NCBI GenBank assembly: GCA_016718315.1
Contig: JADKDV010000001.1
Location: 1,240,001-1,304,000 of the forward strand
Direction: 5' to 3'
From: Candidatus Obscuribacter sp.
GTDB taxonomy: Bacteria > Cyanobacteriota > Vampirovibrionia > Obscuribacterales > Obscuribacteraceae
Length of the DNA: 64,000 nt
The notes beneath the pieces are model-generated. The model ran no database searches and was not told the origin of the DNA. It worked only from the letters and a program-made list of their open reading frames with translations. Both the position numbers and the translations under genes were made by a program. This document shows, piece by piece, positions 17,763 to 25,451 of this stretch (position 1 is the stretch's first letter; each line of letters starts with the position of its first letter).

Positions 17763-18739
17763 TAATCCGACAACTGCTCCATCCGTTTTGTATCCTTTGC
17801 AGCAAGGGCACTCTGCCCAAGCGCTTTGTAGCATTCAGCACGCTTCCGCAAATAGACAGGAGCTTCTAAGAGTTTGATAGCACCGGTATACGCAACTATT
17901 GCTTCCTGGTATCTACCAAGCGCAGTAAATGAGTCGCCGCGGAGTTCCAAAATCTTGCGCGTAAATGATCTGTCACCGTGCATTTTGTCTATATCTTTAC
18001 TATCCTCAATTGCACCGGCCCAATCCTTTGCTTTGCAGTCAGCCTCGATCAAATATCTGAGCACATAGCCTGTGCCAGCCGTGATGGCAGGATGCTTACG
18101 CAAGTGTTGTTGAGCCTCCTTATACCGCCCCACGTCGAGCAGACAAATGCCCCAGGCAAAGTGATTTTGTGCTGATGGATCCAACTGTGATGCTCGTTCG
18201 AGCATTTTGATAGCATCACTGGTGCAACCAATTGCTTGTAGACCAAGTGCACCATCACTCAGAGGACCGGGTCCATAGTATTTTTTTGCTTCGAGCGCCT
18301 TAAGAAAACAAACCTTTGCAACTTCTGGCTGGACCTTCTCTTGAGCCACCACCCCTTCCAGCACCGTAGCCTCAGCGCCACCTGGATATTTGAGCCTGAC
18401 TCTGTCAATAAATTTGCGAGCAGCGGCATCCTGACAATTAGTAGTGAGCCTGCGCACCAGCTCCAGATTGGGGTAAAACAAAGTTGCAGGATTAAGGGTG
18501 CTTGCGTATAGCAAGAATTTCGATGACTTATCTTGAGGATTAGTACGACCAAGGTTGCTGTCCTTTTCCAGCCAGTATTGAATGAACTTTGGATTACTGG
18601 CGGCGGCATCATCGGCAGAGCTAGGACCAGAGGCTGGTCCCCGGGCCTCGGCGCTAGCCACTAGCAAAGTGGTTAGGAACGACAAAGACACAAGACAAAG
18701 ACTTAGAGCTTTCCAAAGCCTATTCACAACCAACTCCAC
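17759..18739 (-). CDS. Secreted or periplasmic TPR protein
   Basis: The 326-residue protein has a clear signal peptide: a basic start (MELVVNRLWK), a hydrophobic core (ALSLCLVSLSFLTTLLVA) and a probable AEA cleavage site near residue 32. The mature part is TPR-like, for example AIKMLERASQLDPSAQNHFAWGI and QEAIVAYTGAIKLLEAPVYL. It runs toward the kinase gene and ends on its stop codon. It sits after the tuf terminator, so it is probably transcribed on its own. It is not obviously paired with a partner here. Confidence 0.85.
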   Translation of the reverse strand: MELVVNRLWKALSLCLVSLSFLTTLLVASAEARGPASGPSSADDAAASNPKFIQYWLEKDSNLGRTNPQDKSSKFLLYASTLNPATLFYPNLELVRRLTTNCQDAAARKFIDRVRLKYPGGAEATVLEGVVAQEKVQPEVAKVCFLKALEAKKYYGPGPLSDGALGLQAIGCTSDAIKMLERASQLDPSAQNHFAWGICLLDVGRYKEAQQHLRKHPAITAGTGYVLRYLIEADCKAKDWAGAIEDSKDIDKMHGDRSFTRKILELRGDSFTALGRYQEAIVAYTGAIKLLEAPVYLRKRAECYKALGQSALAAKDTKRMEQLSDY

Positions 18740-18770
18740 CGCATCAGATATGGTGCTGATCTTACCTTAA

Positions 18771-18806
18771 AGCATAAAAGAAGGGCTGCCTCGAAAGACA
18801 GCCCTT
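18771..18806 (-). terminator. Rho-independent terminator of the tRNA-tuf operon
   Basis: On the minus strand an 8-base perfect stem, AAGGGCTG (18799-18806) with CAGCCCTT (18781-18788), is followed by CTTTTATG. It lies 24 bases after the tuf stop and before the next minus-strand gene. Confidence 0.8.
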
Positions 18807-18829
18807 GCAATTACTCTAAGTTTTGAAGC

Positions 18830-20014
18830 TTAGGCGATGATGGTAGCAACAACGCCTGCGCCGACGGTACGTCCGCCTTCGCGAATAGCGAATCTCATAC
18901 CTTCTTCGATAGCTACTGGTTGAATCAGTTCTACTTCGATGGCGACGTTGTCGCCAGGCATAACCATTTCAACACCGGCTGGCAATGTTACCGAGCCAGT
19001 TACGTCAGTTGTACGGATGTAGAACTGAGGTCTGTAACCAGGGAAGAATGGAGTGTGACGTCCGCCTTCTTCTTTGGAGAGAATGTAAACCTCAGCCTTG
19101 AACTTGGTGTGTGGCTTGATTGAACCAGACTTAGCGAGAACTTGTCCGCGCTCGATCATGGTCTTGTCGACGCCTCTGAGGAGGATACCGACGTTATCGC
19201 CAGCCATACCGCTGTCGAGAGTCTTTTGATACATTTCAACGCCAGTTACGGTTGTCTTACGTGTATCGTGGAGACCAACGATTTCGACTTCTTCGCCGAC
19301 TTTGATTTGTCCGCGCTCGATACGTCCTGTGGCAACGGTACCGCGACCGGTGATTGAGAACACATCTTCTACAGCGAGCAAGAACGGTTTATCGATTTCG
19401 CGCTCGGGGGTAGGGATGTAGTCATCAACAGCCTTCATCAATTCGATTACTTGAGCTTCGGCAGCGGCATCGCCTTCGAGAGTCTTCAAAGCAGATCCAC
19501 GGATGAAAGGAATCTTGTCGCCGGGGAAGTTGTATTTGTCGAGCAATTCACGAGCTTCCATTTCGACCAGGTCGAGAAGCTCTGGATCGTCAACCATGTC
19601 GCACTTGTTGAGGAATACGACGATGTGGGGTACGCCTACCTGACGAGCGAGCAGGATGTGCTCACGTGTCTGGGGCATAGGACCATCGGAAGCGGAGATT
19701 ACGAGAATCGCTCCGTCCATTTGGGCAGCACCGGTAATCATGTTTTTGATGTAGTCGGCGTGTCCTGGGCAGTCTACGTGAGAGTAGTGACGAGCATCGG
19801 TCTCGTACTCTACGTGTGCTGTATTGATTGTGATACCGCGAGCTTTCTCTTCGGGAGCAGCATCGATCTCATCGTATTTCTTGGCTTTAGCTTGACCTTT
19901 TTTGGAAAGGGTCAAAGTAATAGCGGCTGTTAGCGATGTTTTGCCATGATCAACGTGCCCGATCGTTCCAACGTTCACGTTTGGCTTGTTGCGTTCAAAC
20001 TTTTGACGGGCCAT
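18830..20014 (-). CDS. tuf: Translation elongation factor Tu
   Basis: EF-Tu delivers aminoacyl-tRNA to the ribosome as a GTP complex. The 394 residues contain the P-loop GHVDHGKT at 19-26, the DCPGHADY switch II motif and the NKCD guanine-specificity motif, followed by domains II and III to VATIIA. The ATG has AAGGAGAG upstream. It is separated from the S10 operon and follows three tRNA genes, which is the tufB-type arrangement of E. coli rather than the str-operon tufA type. No second tuf is visible in the window. Confidence 0.98.
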   Translation of the reverse strand: MARQKFERNKPNVNVGTIGHVDHGKTSLTAAITLTLSKKGQAKAKKYDEIDAAPEEKARGITINTAHVEYETDARHYSHVDCPGHADYIKNMITGAAQMDGAILVISASDGPMPQTREHILLARQVGVPHIVVFLNKCDMVDDPELLDLVEMEARELLDKYNFPGDKIPFIRGSALKTLEGDAAAEAQVIELMKAVDDYIPTPEREIDKPFLLAVEDVFSITGRGTVATGRIERGQIKVGEEVEIVGLHDTRKTTVTGVEMYQKTLDSGMAGDNVGILLRGVDKTMIERGQVLAKSGSIKPHTKFKAEVYILSKEEGGRHTPFFPGYRPQFYIRTTDVTGSVTLPAGVEMVMPGDNVAIEVELIQPVAIEEGMRFAIREGGRTVGAGVVATIIA

Positions 20015-20094
20015 CTTCCCTTACTCTCCTTACTTGTCTAATGACGGTTGCTTCTGAATGATTCTCTTGACTGAACAAGTATCAAAATTTTAAA

Positions 20095-20169
20095 TGGAGC
20101 CCATGACCAGGTTCGAACTGGTGACCTCCCCCTTACCAAGGGGGTGCACTACCACTGTGCTACATGGGC
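20095..20169 (-). tRNA. tRNA-Thr (anticodon GGT)
   Basis: The minus strand folds into a full cloverleaf. The acceptor stem is GCCCATG with CATGGGC, the D stem GCAC with GTGC, and the anticodon stem CCCCC with GGGGG around loop TTGGTAA. The T loop is TTCGAAC. The 3' CCA is encoded. It lies 80 bases upstream of tuf and decodes ACC/ACT. Confidence 0.96.
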
Positions 20170-20255
20170 GTAACCCAATTATCATTTTGCTTTGGCGAAA
20201 ACGCCGAATCCTCCAGGATTTATTTAGTTAGTTGATTACCATTTCTGGTCTTGGT

Positions 20256-20284
20256 GGCAACTTCAGCCGAGTATTGAAGTTGCC
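20256..20284. other. Ten-base-stem hairpin between tRNA-Tyr and tRNA-Thr(GGT)
   Basis: GGCAACTTCA (20256-20265) and TGAAGTTGCC (20275-20284) form a perfect 10-base stem with a 9-base loop. There is no T run after it on the minus strand, so it is more likely a processing or attenuation structure in the tRNA-tuf precursor than a terminator. It occupies the position of tRNA-Gly in the E. coli cluster but does not fold as a tRNA. Confidence 0.6.
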
Positions 20285-20308
20285 GCTTCTTGCATTAAGC
20301 AAAAAATT

Positions 20309-20391
20309 TGGGCGGAGCTGGATTCGAACCAGCGTAAGCTTTCGCTAGCAAATTTACAGTCTGCCTCCTTTAGCCACTCGGACATCCGCCC
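20309..20391 (-). tRNA. tRNA-Tyr (anticodon GTA)
   Basis: The minus strand gives acceptor stem GGGCGGA with TCCGCCC, anticodon loop CTGTAAA containing GTA, a long variable arm as expected for bacterial tRNA-Tyr, and T loop TTCGAAT. The 3' CCA is not encoded, unlike the downstream tRNA-Thr(GGT). It is the second tRNA of the operon. Confidence 0.95.
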
Positions 20392-20397
20392 ATAAAA

Positions 20398-20469
20398 AGC
20401 CGGTGATGGGATTCGAACCCGCAACCTACGGTTTACAAAACCGTTGCTCTACCATTGAGCTACACCGGC
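20398..20469 (-). tRNA. tRNA-Thr (anticodon TGT)
   Basis: The minus strand folds with acceptor stem GCCGGTG and CACCGGC, D stem GCTC with GAGC, and anticodon stem ACGGT with ACCGT around TTTGTAA, giving anticodon TGT. The T loop is TTCGAAT. CCA is not encoded. It is the first tRNA of the operon, 6 bases before tRNA-Tyr. Confidence 0.95.
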
Positions 20470-20524
20470 AAACGCGCAAGTACTAACCTCTGAGAGATTA
20501 ACCATGCACGGATAAGGAGTATTG

Positions 20525-20554
20525 ATTTTACATATGTTTTTTTGATCGTGTCAA
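20525..20554 (-). promoter_or_regulatory. Sigma-70-type promoter of the tRNA-tuf operon
   Basis: On the minus strand a perfect -35 TTGACA (20549-20554) is followed after 18 bases by TAAAAT (20525-20530), five of six matches to the -10 consensus. The start would be near 20518, about 50 bases before the first tRNA. Confidence 0.7.
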
Positions 20555-20648
20555 ACAGACGCCCCTTCCCTGCTGGGTTTAGCTACAGGAACTTAATATA
20601 ACTTTTGTAAAGGTCATCTCTTTGGAACCACAAACCAAGCCAAGTGGA

Positions 20649-20683
20649 AACGATCTACCGATCAATATGATCAATAGATCGTT
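20649..20683. repeat. 35-base imperfect palindrome after the rRNA methyltransferase gene
   Basis: AACGATCTA (20649-20657) pairs with TAGATCGTT (20675-20683). Inside, GATCA and TGATC pair around ATA, with only a CC/AA mismatch between the two stems. It lies between the methyltransferase stop and the tRNA promoter. It could be a terminator without a good T run, or an operator. Confidence 0.6.
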
Positions 20684-20748
20684 CAATCAAGCATTAGCGC
20701 TTAAGTGCAAGAAGCCCTGCCCCGGCGCATGCGAACCGACTTTTAAGT

Positions 20749-22995
20749 CTACTTCTTACGGTTTTGTCTGATGATTTCGTAAAAGATAACGCCAGCAGCT
20801 ACCGAAGCATTGAGAGATTGCACGACACCGTTCATAGGTATCTTCAATTGCAAATCGCAATTCTCGGAGACAAGACGACTTATACCTTCACCTTCCGAAC
20901 CAATGACAAGTACAAGTTGTCTCTTTAGATCCGAATCATAGATTTCGGTGGCACCTTCAAGACTCATACCAGCAATCCAGAAGCCTCTTTCTTTTAGCTT
21001 CTCCATGGTGGCTACGATGTTTGTGATGCGCACTACTTTCATGTTAGCCAGTGCGCCTGCACTAACTTTAGCTACGGTTGCTGTAAGACCAGCAGAGCGT
21101 CTCTGCGGCAAAAGAATGGCTTTGATACCAGCAGCATCAGCAGAACAAATAATCGCTCCGATGTTGTGTGGATCTTCGATACCATCAAGAATGGCGACAG
21201 TGTAACCATCAAGACTTTCACCACGTTCTTTAAGAACAGCGAGATCGGCATCAAGATAATCCAAAAATTCGGATAGCTCCAAAAACTCACTCGCCGCAAG
21301 CTGGGCTACGACACCCTGGTGCTTATCGCGATCGCCTATAAGCGTACTGAGTTTGATTTTGTCGCAAACAACTGTAGGTATGCCGCGCTCTTTGGCGAGC
21401 TGCATAATTTTGTCGAGACGACGATCTGGATCGGTATCTTTTGCGATAAAAATTTTGTTTACCGGCGCGTCACTACGCTCCAAAAACGCTACCACTGAGT
21501 TACGTCCGTAGACAAACTCGTCTTCTACTTCTTGCTGATTGAGCACAGGCAATTCAGTGGTGGCATGTGTGCCATAACGACCGACGCGGGTGCGCTCTGG
21601 AGGTGCTTCTTCTTCCAATTCTTCGACACTGGGCTCATTGCGTCTGCCACCATAGCCACCAGTACGAGCGCCGCGCTCTGGGCGAGGACCTCTCTCTACG
21701 CTGCCGTAGACTGGACGTCCTTCAAAACGACCTTCCGGTCTTCTGCCATAAGCACCGCCACCTTCTGGTCTGGCTCTTTTACCAAAACCTGTTGATGAGC
21801 CGTTTTCACCAGCATCCTGTGTAGCGTCGCCGCCTTCTGGATTGGGCTTGCTTTCAAAATCGCCTTCGCTTGGACGTCTGCGTGGATAGTCTCCACCGGA
21901 TCTGACACCCTCTCCATAGGGTCGTCTAGGTGCACTACTGGAGCTACCACCTTCGGAGCGACCACGATAACCGCCCGAGCTGCCACCTTCAGAGCGACCG
22001 CGATAGCCGCCGCCTTCCGATGAGCTGCTACGTCCCGCATAACCACCGGAGCTTCCGCCCTCTGATGATCTTGGGCGTCCCTGATAACCGCCTGAGCTGC
22101 CACCTTCGGAGCGACCGCGATAACCGCCGCCTTCTGATGAGCTGCTACGTCCCGCATAACCACCGGAGCTTCCGCCCTCTGATGATCTTGGGCGTCCTTG
22201 ATATCCGCCTGAGCTGCCACCTTCGGAGCGACTGCGATAACCGCCGCCTTCTGATGAGCTGCTACGACCGGCATAACCACCGGAGCTTCCGCCTTCTGAT
22301 GATCTTGGGCGTCCTTGATAGCCGCCTGAGCTGCCGCCTTCGGAGCGACCGCGATAACCGCCGCCTTCTGATGAGCTGCTACGACCGGCATAACCACCGG
22401 AGCTTCCGCCTTCCGATGATCTGGGGCGTCCCTGATATCCGCCTGAGCTCCCGCCTTCGGAGCGACCGCGATAACCGCCGCCCTCTGATGAGCTGCTGCG
22501 ACCGGCATATCCACCGGAGCTGCCACCTTCTGATGATCTTGAGCGTCCAGCATATCCACCGGAGCTGCCGCCTTCTGATGATCTTGAGCGTCCAGCATAT
22601 CCACCGGAGCTTCCACCTTCTGATGATCTTGAGCGTCCAGCATATCCACCGGAGCTGCCGCCTTCTGATGATCTTGAGCGTCCAGCATATCCACCGGAGC
22701 TGCTACCACTGCTACTGGAGCGACTGCGACCGCCGGAGCCGCCACCATATCCGCTACCACTTTGAGAGCCACTGCTATATGAGCGTTTTTTGTCGCCAAA
22801 TCCACCGCTTGAGCCAGTGCGACTGCTGCTGCTACCGCCACTGCTACTACGGCCACGACCGGCACCAGCAGGACCTCTGCTAGATGAGGAGTTAGAAAAC
22901 GATTTAGAGCCGCCGCCCTGACGTGGTCCTCGACCAGCTCCCTGACCGCCTCTCGGCTTGCCACCGCCACCTGGTCTCTTGTTTCCGCTCTTCAT
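20749..22995 (-). CDS. 23S rRNA 2'-O-methyltransferase (TrmH/RlmB family) with giant repeat extension
   Basis: The C-terminal ~255 residues are a complete SpoU/TrmH-type enzyme. A substrate-binding domain begins near 494 (EFVYGRNSVVAFLERSD). The SPOUT knot carries HNIGAIICSADA near 610, IGSEGEGISRL near 699 and QSLNASVAAGVI near 729. It most resembles RlmB, which methylates G2251 of 23S rRNA in E. coli. The first ~480 residues are Ser/Gly/Arg-rich repeats of RGG type, common in RNA-binding proteins but not in RlmB. The ATG has AAAGGA upstream and the frame is open throughout, so the fusion looks real. The enzyme family is sure; the exact target is not. Confidence 0.9.
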   Translation of the reverse strand: MKSGNKRPGGGGKPRGGQGAGRGPRQGGGSKSFSNSSSSRGPAGAGRGRSSSGGSSSSRTGSSGGFGDKKRSYSSGSQSGSGYGGGSGGRSRSSSSGSSSGGYAGRSRSSEGGSSGGYAGRSRSSEGGSSGGYAGRSRSSEGGSSGGYAGRSRSSEGGSSGGYAGRSSSSEGGGYRGRSEGGSSGGYQGRPRSSEGGSSGGYAGRSSSSEGGGYRGRSEGGSSGGYQGRPRSSEGGSSGGYAGRSSSSEGGGYRSRSEGGSSGGYQGRPRSSEGGSSGGYAGRSSSSEGGGYRGRSEGGSSGGYQGRPRSSEGGSSGGYAGRSSSSEGGGYRGRSEGGSSGGYRGRSEGGSSSSAPRRPYGEGVRSGGDYPRRRPSEGDFESKPNPEGGDATQDAGENGSSTGFGKRARPEGGGAYGRRPEGRFEGRPVYGSVERGPRPERGARTGGYGGRRNEPSVEELEEEAPPERTRVGRYGTHATTELPVLNQQEVEDEFVYGRNSVVAFLERSDAPVNKIFIAKDTDPDRRLDKIMQLAKERGIPTVVCDKIKLSTLIGDRDKHQGVVAQLAASEFLELSEFLDYLDADLAVLKERGESLDGYTVAILDGIEDPHNIGAIICSADAAGIKAILLPQRRSAGLTATVAKVSAGALANMKVVRITNIVATMEKLKERGFWIAGMSLEGATEIYDSDLKRQLVLVIGSEGEGISRLVSENCDLQLKIPMNGVVQSLNASVAAGVIFYEIIRQNRKK
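21940..22715. repeat. Coding tandem repeats in the methyltransferase extension
   Basis: Two periods are visible. At the 5' part of the gene, 45-base units (15 residues, SSGGYAGRSRSSEGG) repeat, for example with GCATATCC at 22550, 22595, 22640 and 22685. Further on, 117-base units (39 residues) repeat, with GCATAACC at 22037, 22154, 22271 and 22388. All units keep the reading frame. Confidence 0.9.
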
Positions 22996-23085
22996 TTTCT
23001 GTCGTCCTTTTGCCGTTTTTCAATCATTCTTCATCCAGCCCGCCGCTTATTTTGCGGATTTCACCATAGACACAGGGCGTCAATA

Positions 23086-23333
23086 ATGAATAATGTTGCT
23101 AGATGGGGTAACGCTATGCTTTTTGATGTAGTCTTTTAGGTTTTCCAATAGCCCTGGCACTTTGCCTGGCTGCTCACGCTATTAGAGAAGCCGACAAAAG
23201 ATTCTGGCTACCCGCCTTTTCGTTTGTCGCCTACAGCCTGTTTTACTTGACAGGCGGAAGGGACGTATTACTATATCTCACTTGCGCCCTCACGATGATG
23301 GGTGGGTGGGCAAGTTGCGGCATTGGTATATAA
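23086..23333 (+). pseudogene. Possible small membrane protein gene broken by a one-base frameshift
   Basis: ATG at 23086 opens MNNVARWGNAMLFDVVF and stops at 23137. One base offset, a second frame runs from 23127 to the stop at 23331 and reads GFPIALALCLAAHAIREADKR then two hydrophobic stretches, ending CGIGI. One extra T in the run at 23134-23137 would join them into a protein of about 83 residues. Neither part has a strong ribosome binding site and I recognise no family, so this may be chance. Confidence 0.35.
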
Positions 23334-23344
23334 AAAAATACGAC

Positions 23345-23599
23345 TTAACCGCTTCTTTTACGGTTATTTGTTGGCGGCACAACAGTTGAGTGTCTATTTT
23401 GCTGAGCTTCAGCTAATGATCGCATGCTGATGTCGTGTTTTTTGAGCCAGCGCGAGATGGTGTTAGGGTCACACCACTTGTTTTCGGTTTCTCTGTAGAT
23501 TTTGGCGATTTCTACTGTGCTCAGCTTTTCTTTGACATACTTTTGCTGGAGCCATTCTTTATCCTGATAGAGGGTTTTGGTTCTTAAAGTCTTGCCCAC
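23345..23599 (-). CDS. Small helix-turn-helix protein
   Basis: This 84-residue basic protein has a probable HTH between about 25 and 60: LSTVEIAKIYRE, then a turn with CDPNTISRWLKKHDI. It resembles the DNA-binding head of HNH endonuclease or transposase-associated proteins, but nothing follows it. It uses a GTG start at 23599 with no clear ribosome binding site. The last residues (PPTNNRKRSG) are polar. It may be a regulator or a remnant of a larger mobile gene. The family is not identified. Confidence 0.55.
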   Translation of the reverse strand: MGKTLRTKTLYQDKEWLQQKYVKEKLSTVEIAKIYRETENKWCDPNTISRWLKKHDISMRSLAEAQQNRHSTVVPPTNNRKRSG

Positions 23600-23724
23600 A
23601 AATTAGCCTCGCAGTAAACGCCCACATATACTACATACTCTAATTGTGGTTGTTCAAACCTATTCTGACAAGAGTACGAGAGTATTATTTAAGGGAAATT
23701 CCCCCCTGCCCTTGAGATTGCCAC

Positions 23725-25107
23725 TTGGATAAAGACGTAAAAGCCAGACCACCGCAAGTGGATAAAATTCTGCGAGAACCCATTCTAGCGGAGATTTTGA
23801 GTACTTTCAGGCGCGATATTGTGCGCAAAGTACTCCACGACCTCTTAAACAAAACCAGAATTGATGGACCTTTTGATGCAGCCAGTCTGGCAAGGATGCT
23901 CAAAGAAGAATTTACTGAACTCACCGGTGCCGGTATACAGCCGGTTATTAATGGCACCGGAGTCATCTTGAGCACAAATTTGGGGCGAGCACCGCTGCCG
24001 GCTCGGGCAACCGAGAGCCTCTATCAAGCCATCAAAGGTTATTCAAATTTAGAATTTGATTTGGAAGAAGGCTCAAGAGGCGAACGCACCAGTCAAATTG
24101 CCAGACTATTGCGTCTGATAACTGGAGCTGAGTCAGCAATTGTAGTAAACAACTGCGCTTCGGCAGTGATGCTTGCTGTCCATGCCCTGGCCAACAAAAA
24201 GGAAGTAATCACTTCCCGCGGAGAGCTAATCGAGATAGGTGGGAGCTTCCGTTTACCAGATGTAATAGCCGCATCCGGCGGTACCTTAAAAGAAGTAGGC
24301 ACCACCAATCGCACCAGAGCAAAAGACTATAAGGATGCACTCACAGCAAATACCGGCATACTACTAAAGTGCCACCGCTCCAACTTTGAAATATCTGGAT
24401 TTACAGAAGAAGCCGGCGTTGAACAACTCAAAGATATAGCGCAGCAAGCGGCAGTGCCACTGGTTTTTGACCTTGGTGGTGGCTGCTTTGTTGATCTATC
24501 CGCATACGACCTAAAAGTAGAGCCGACTGTACAGGACACCATAAGCAATGGTGCAGATCTAGTTTTATTTAGTGGTGACAAATTGCTTGGTGGGCCGCAA
24601 GCCGGTATTATTTGCGGTCGCGCCGAATACGTCTCAAAACTACGCAAATGCCCTATTTATCGGGCGCTGCGCGCGGACAAAATAGTCATTGCCATGCTTG
24701 AAGCAGTCCTCGGTCAATACATATATGTAGATGGCGCAGAAGGACCAGATAGTTTGCCAGTATTTAAATTTGCTGCGCGCAAAGCAGCAGAGCTACAAGA
24801 CAGAGCAAACAAATTGATAGATTGTCTGGCTCTAAAAAACCTCGCAATTGAGGTGGTGCCCCTAAAGAGCGCACTGGGCGGTGGCAGTTTACCGGGCGAG
24901 TTGCAAGATAGTTTTGGTATTGCGCTTGCGCCCAAATTATCAAAAGTCGATTGCTCCGAAAAAATCGCTGAGTTTTTGCGCAATCAAAAGCCAGCACTGA
25001 TTTCGACTATTTCAAAAGGCAGAGTCATTATCGACTTGCGTGCAGTGTTTGAAGACCAGGACGCAATTATCAGAACTAGCCTCACCGCTCTTGACGATTA
25101 CCTGTAG
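23725..25107 (+). CDS. selA: L-seryl-tRNA(Sec) selenium transferase
   Basis: SelA is a PLP enzyme that turns seryl-tRNA(Sec) into selenocysteinyl-tRNA(Sec) using selenophosphate. The 460 residues match the family length. Visible signatures are INGTGVILSTNLGRAPLP, the GGG-like FDLGGGCFVDL segment and SGDKLLGGPQAG, where Lys286 should bind PLP. The start is TTG at 23725, as no ATG gives a full-length protein. selB, selC and selD are not in the window, so the pathway is only implied. The neighbours are unrelated small genes. Confidence 0.92.
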   Translation: MDKDVKARPPQVDKILREPILAEILSTFRRDIVRKVLHDLLNKTRIDGPFDAASLARMLKEEFTELTGAGIQPVINGTGVILSTNLGRAPLPARATESLYQAIKGYSNLEFDLEEGSRGERTSQIARLLRLITGAESAIVVNNCASAVMLAVHALANKKEVITSRGELIEIGGSFRLPDVIAASGGTLKEVGTTNRTRAKDYKDALTANTGILLKCHRSNFEISGFTEEAGVEQLKDIAQQAAVPLVFDLGGGCFVDLSAYDLKVEPTVQDTISNGADLVLFSGDKLLGGPQAGIICGRAEYVSKLRKCPIYRALRADKIVIAMLEAVLGQYIYVDGAEGPDSLPVFKFAARKAAELQDRANKLIDCLALKNLAIEVVPLKSALGGGSLPGELQDSFGIALAPKLSKVDCSEKIAEFLRNQKPALISTISKGRVIIDLRAVFEDQDAIIRTSLTALDDYL

Positions 25108-25163
25108 TCGATATGTGATATTTTGGTGCACTGAAAGTAATTGATCAAAGGCAATGGTGAAAA

Positions 25164-25409
25164 GTGGAAAGTAATCAACTGGAAGCTCAAATTGCACAGC
25201 TCAGCAAGCGCATCGACGAACAAATGCGCATTACTCGCAATCTGACAGCGCTTTGTACCACTGTCATTATTGGAGTCATGTTCTTTATTTTCACGCAGAC
25301 GATTCAGCATCTGCCATCAATTATCATTTTCCACTACATGAGCAATCTTGATTCGATTGTCAAAGAGTGGAAAGAGACCGAAAAAGCTCTCAACGCACGC
25401 AATAAATAG
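25164..25409 (+). CDS. Small single-pass membrane protein
   Basis: The 81-residue product has a helical, charged N-terminus (QLEAQIAQLSKRIDEQMR), one hydrophobic segment at about 29-52 and a charged C-terminus. The start is GTG at 25164; an ATG ten bases earlier is in another frame and stops at once. It follows selA by 56 bases and could share its transcript. No family is recognised. The short coiled coil before the membrane helix suggests an oligomer. Confidence 0.55.
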   Translation: MESNQLEAQIAQLSKRIDEQMRITRNLTALCTTVIIGVMFFIFTQTIQHLPSIIIFHYMSNLDSIVKEWKETEKALNARNK

Positions 25410-25414
25410 AATAC

Positions 25415-25432
25415 AAACAGTAAGAGCTGTTT
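25415..25432. terminator. Weak hairpin between convergent genes
   Basis: AAACAG (25415-25420) and CTGTTT (25427-25432) form a 6-base stem between the ends of the small membrane protein gene and the coiled-coil gene. It could end transcription from either side, but the stem is AT-rich and no long T run follows. Confidence 0.3.
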
Positions 25433-25451
25433 ATCAGTCTTTGAATTGGAA

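Noticed and set aside
20170..20308. Possible tRNA-Gly between tRNA-Tyr and tRNA-Thr, as in E. coli
   Set aside because: The segment gives a single hairpin but no cloverleaf, T loop or acceptor stem.
21940..22715. Regular repeats resembling a CRISPR array
   Set aside because: There are no unique spacers, the units are contiguous and coding, and no cas gene is near.
21696..22970. Long Ala/Val-rich frame and a His/Arg/Leu-rich frame over the methyltransferase repeats
   Set aside because: These are shadow frames of the 15- and 39-residue repeats; the frame that continues into the SPOUT domain is the real one.
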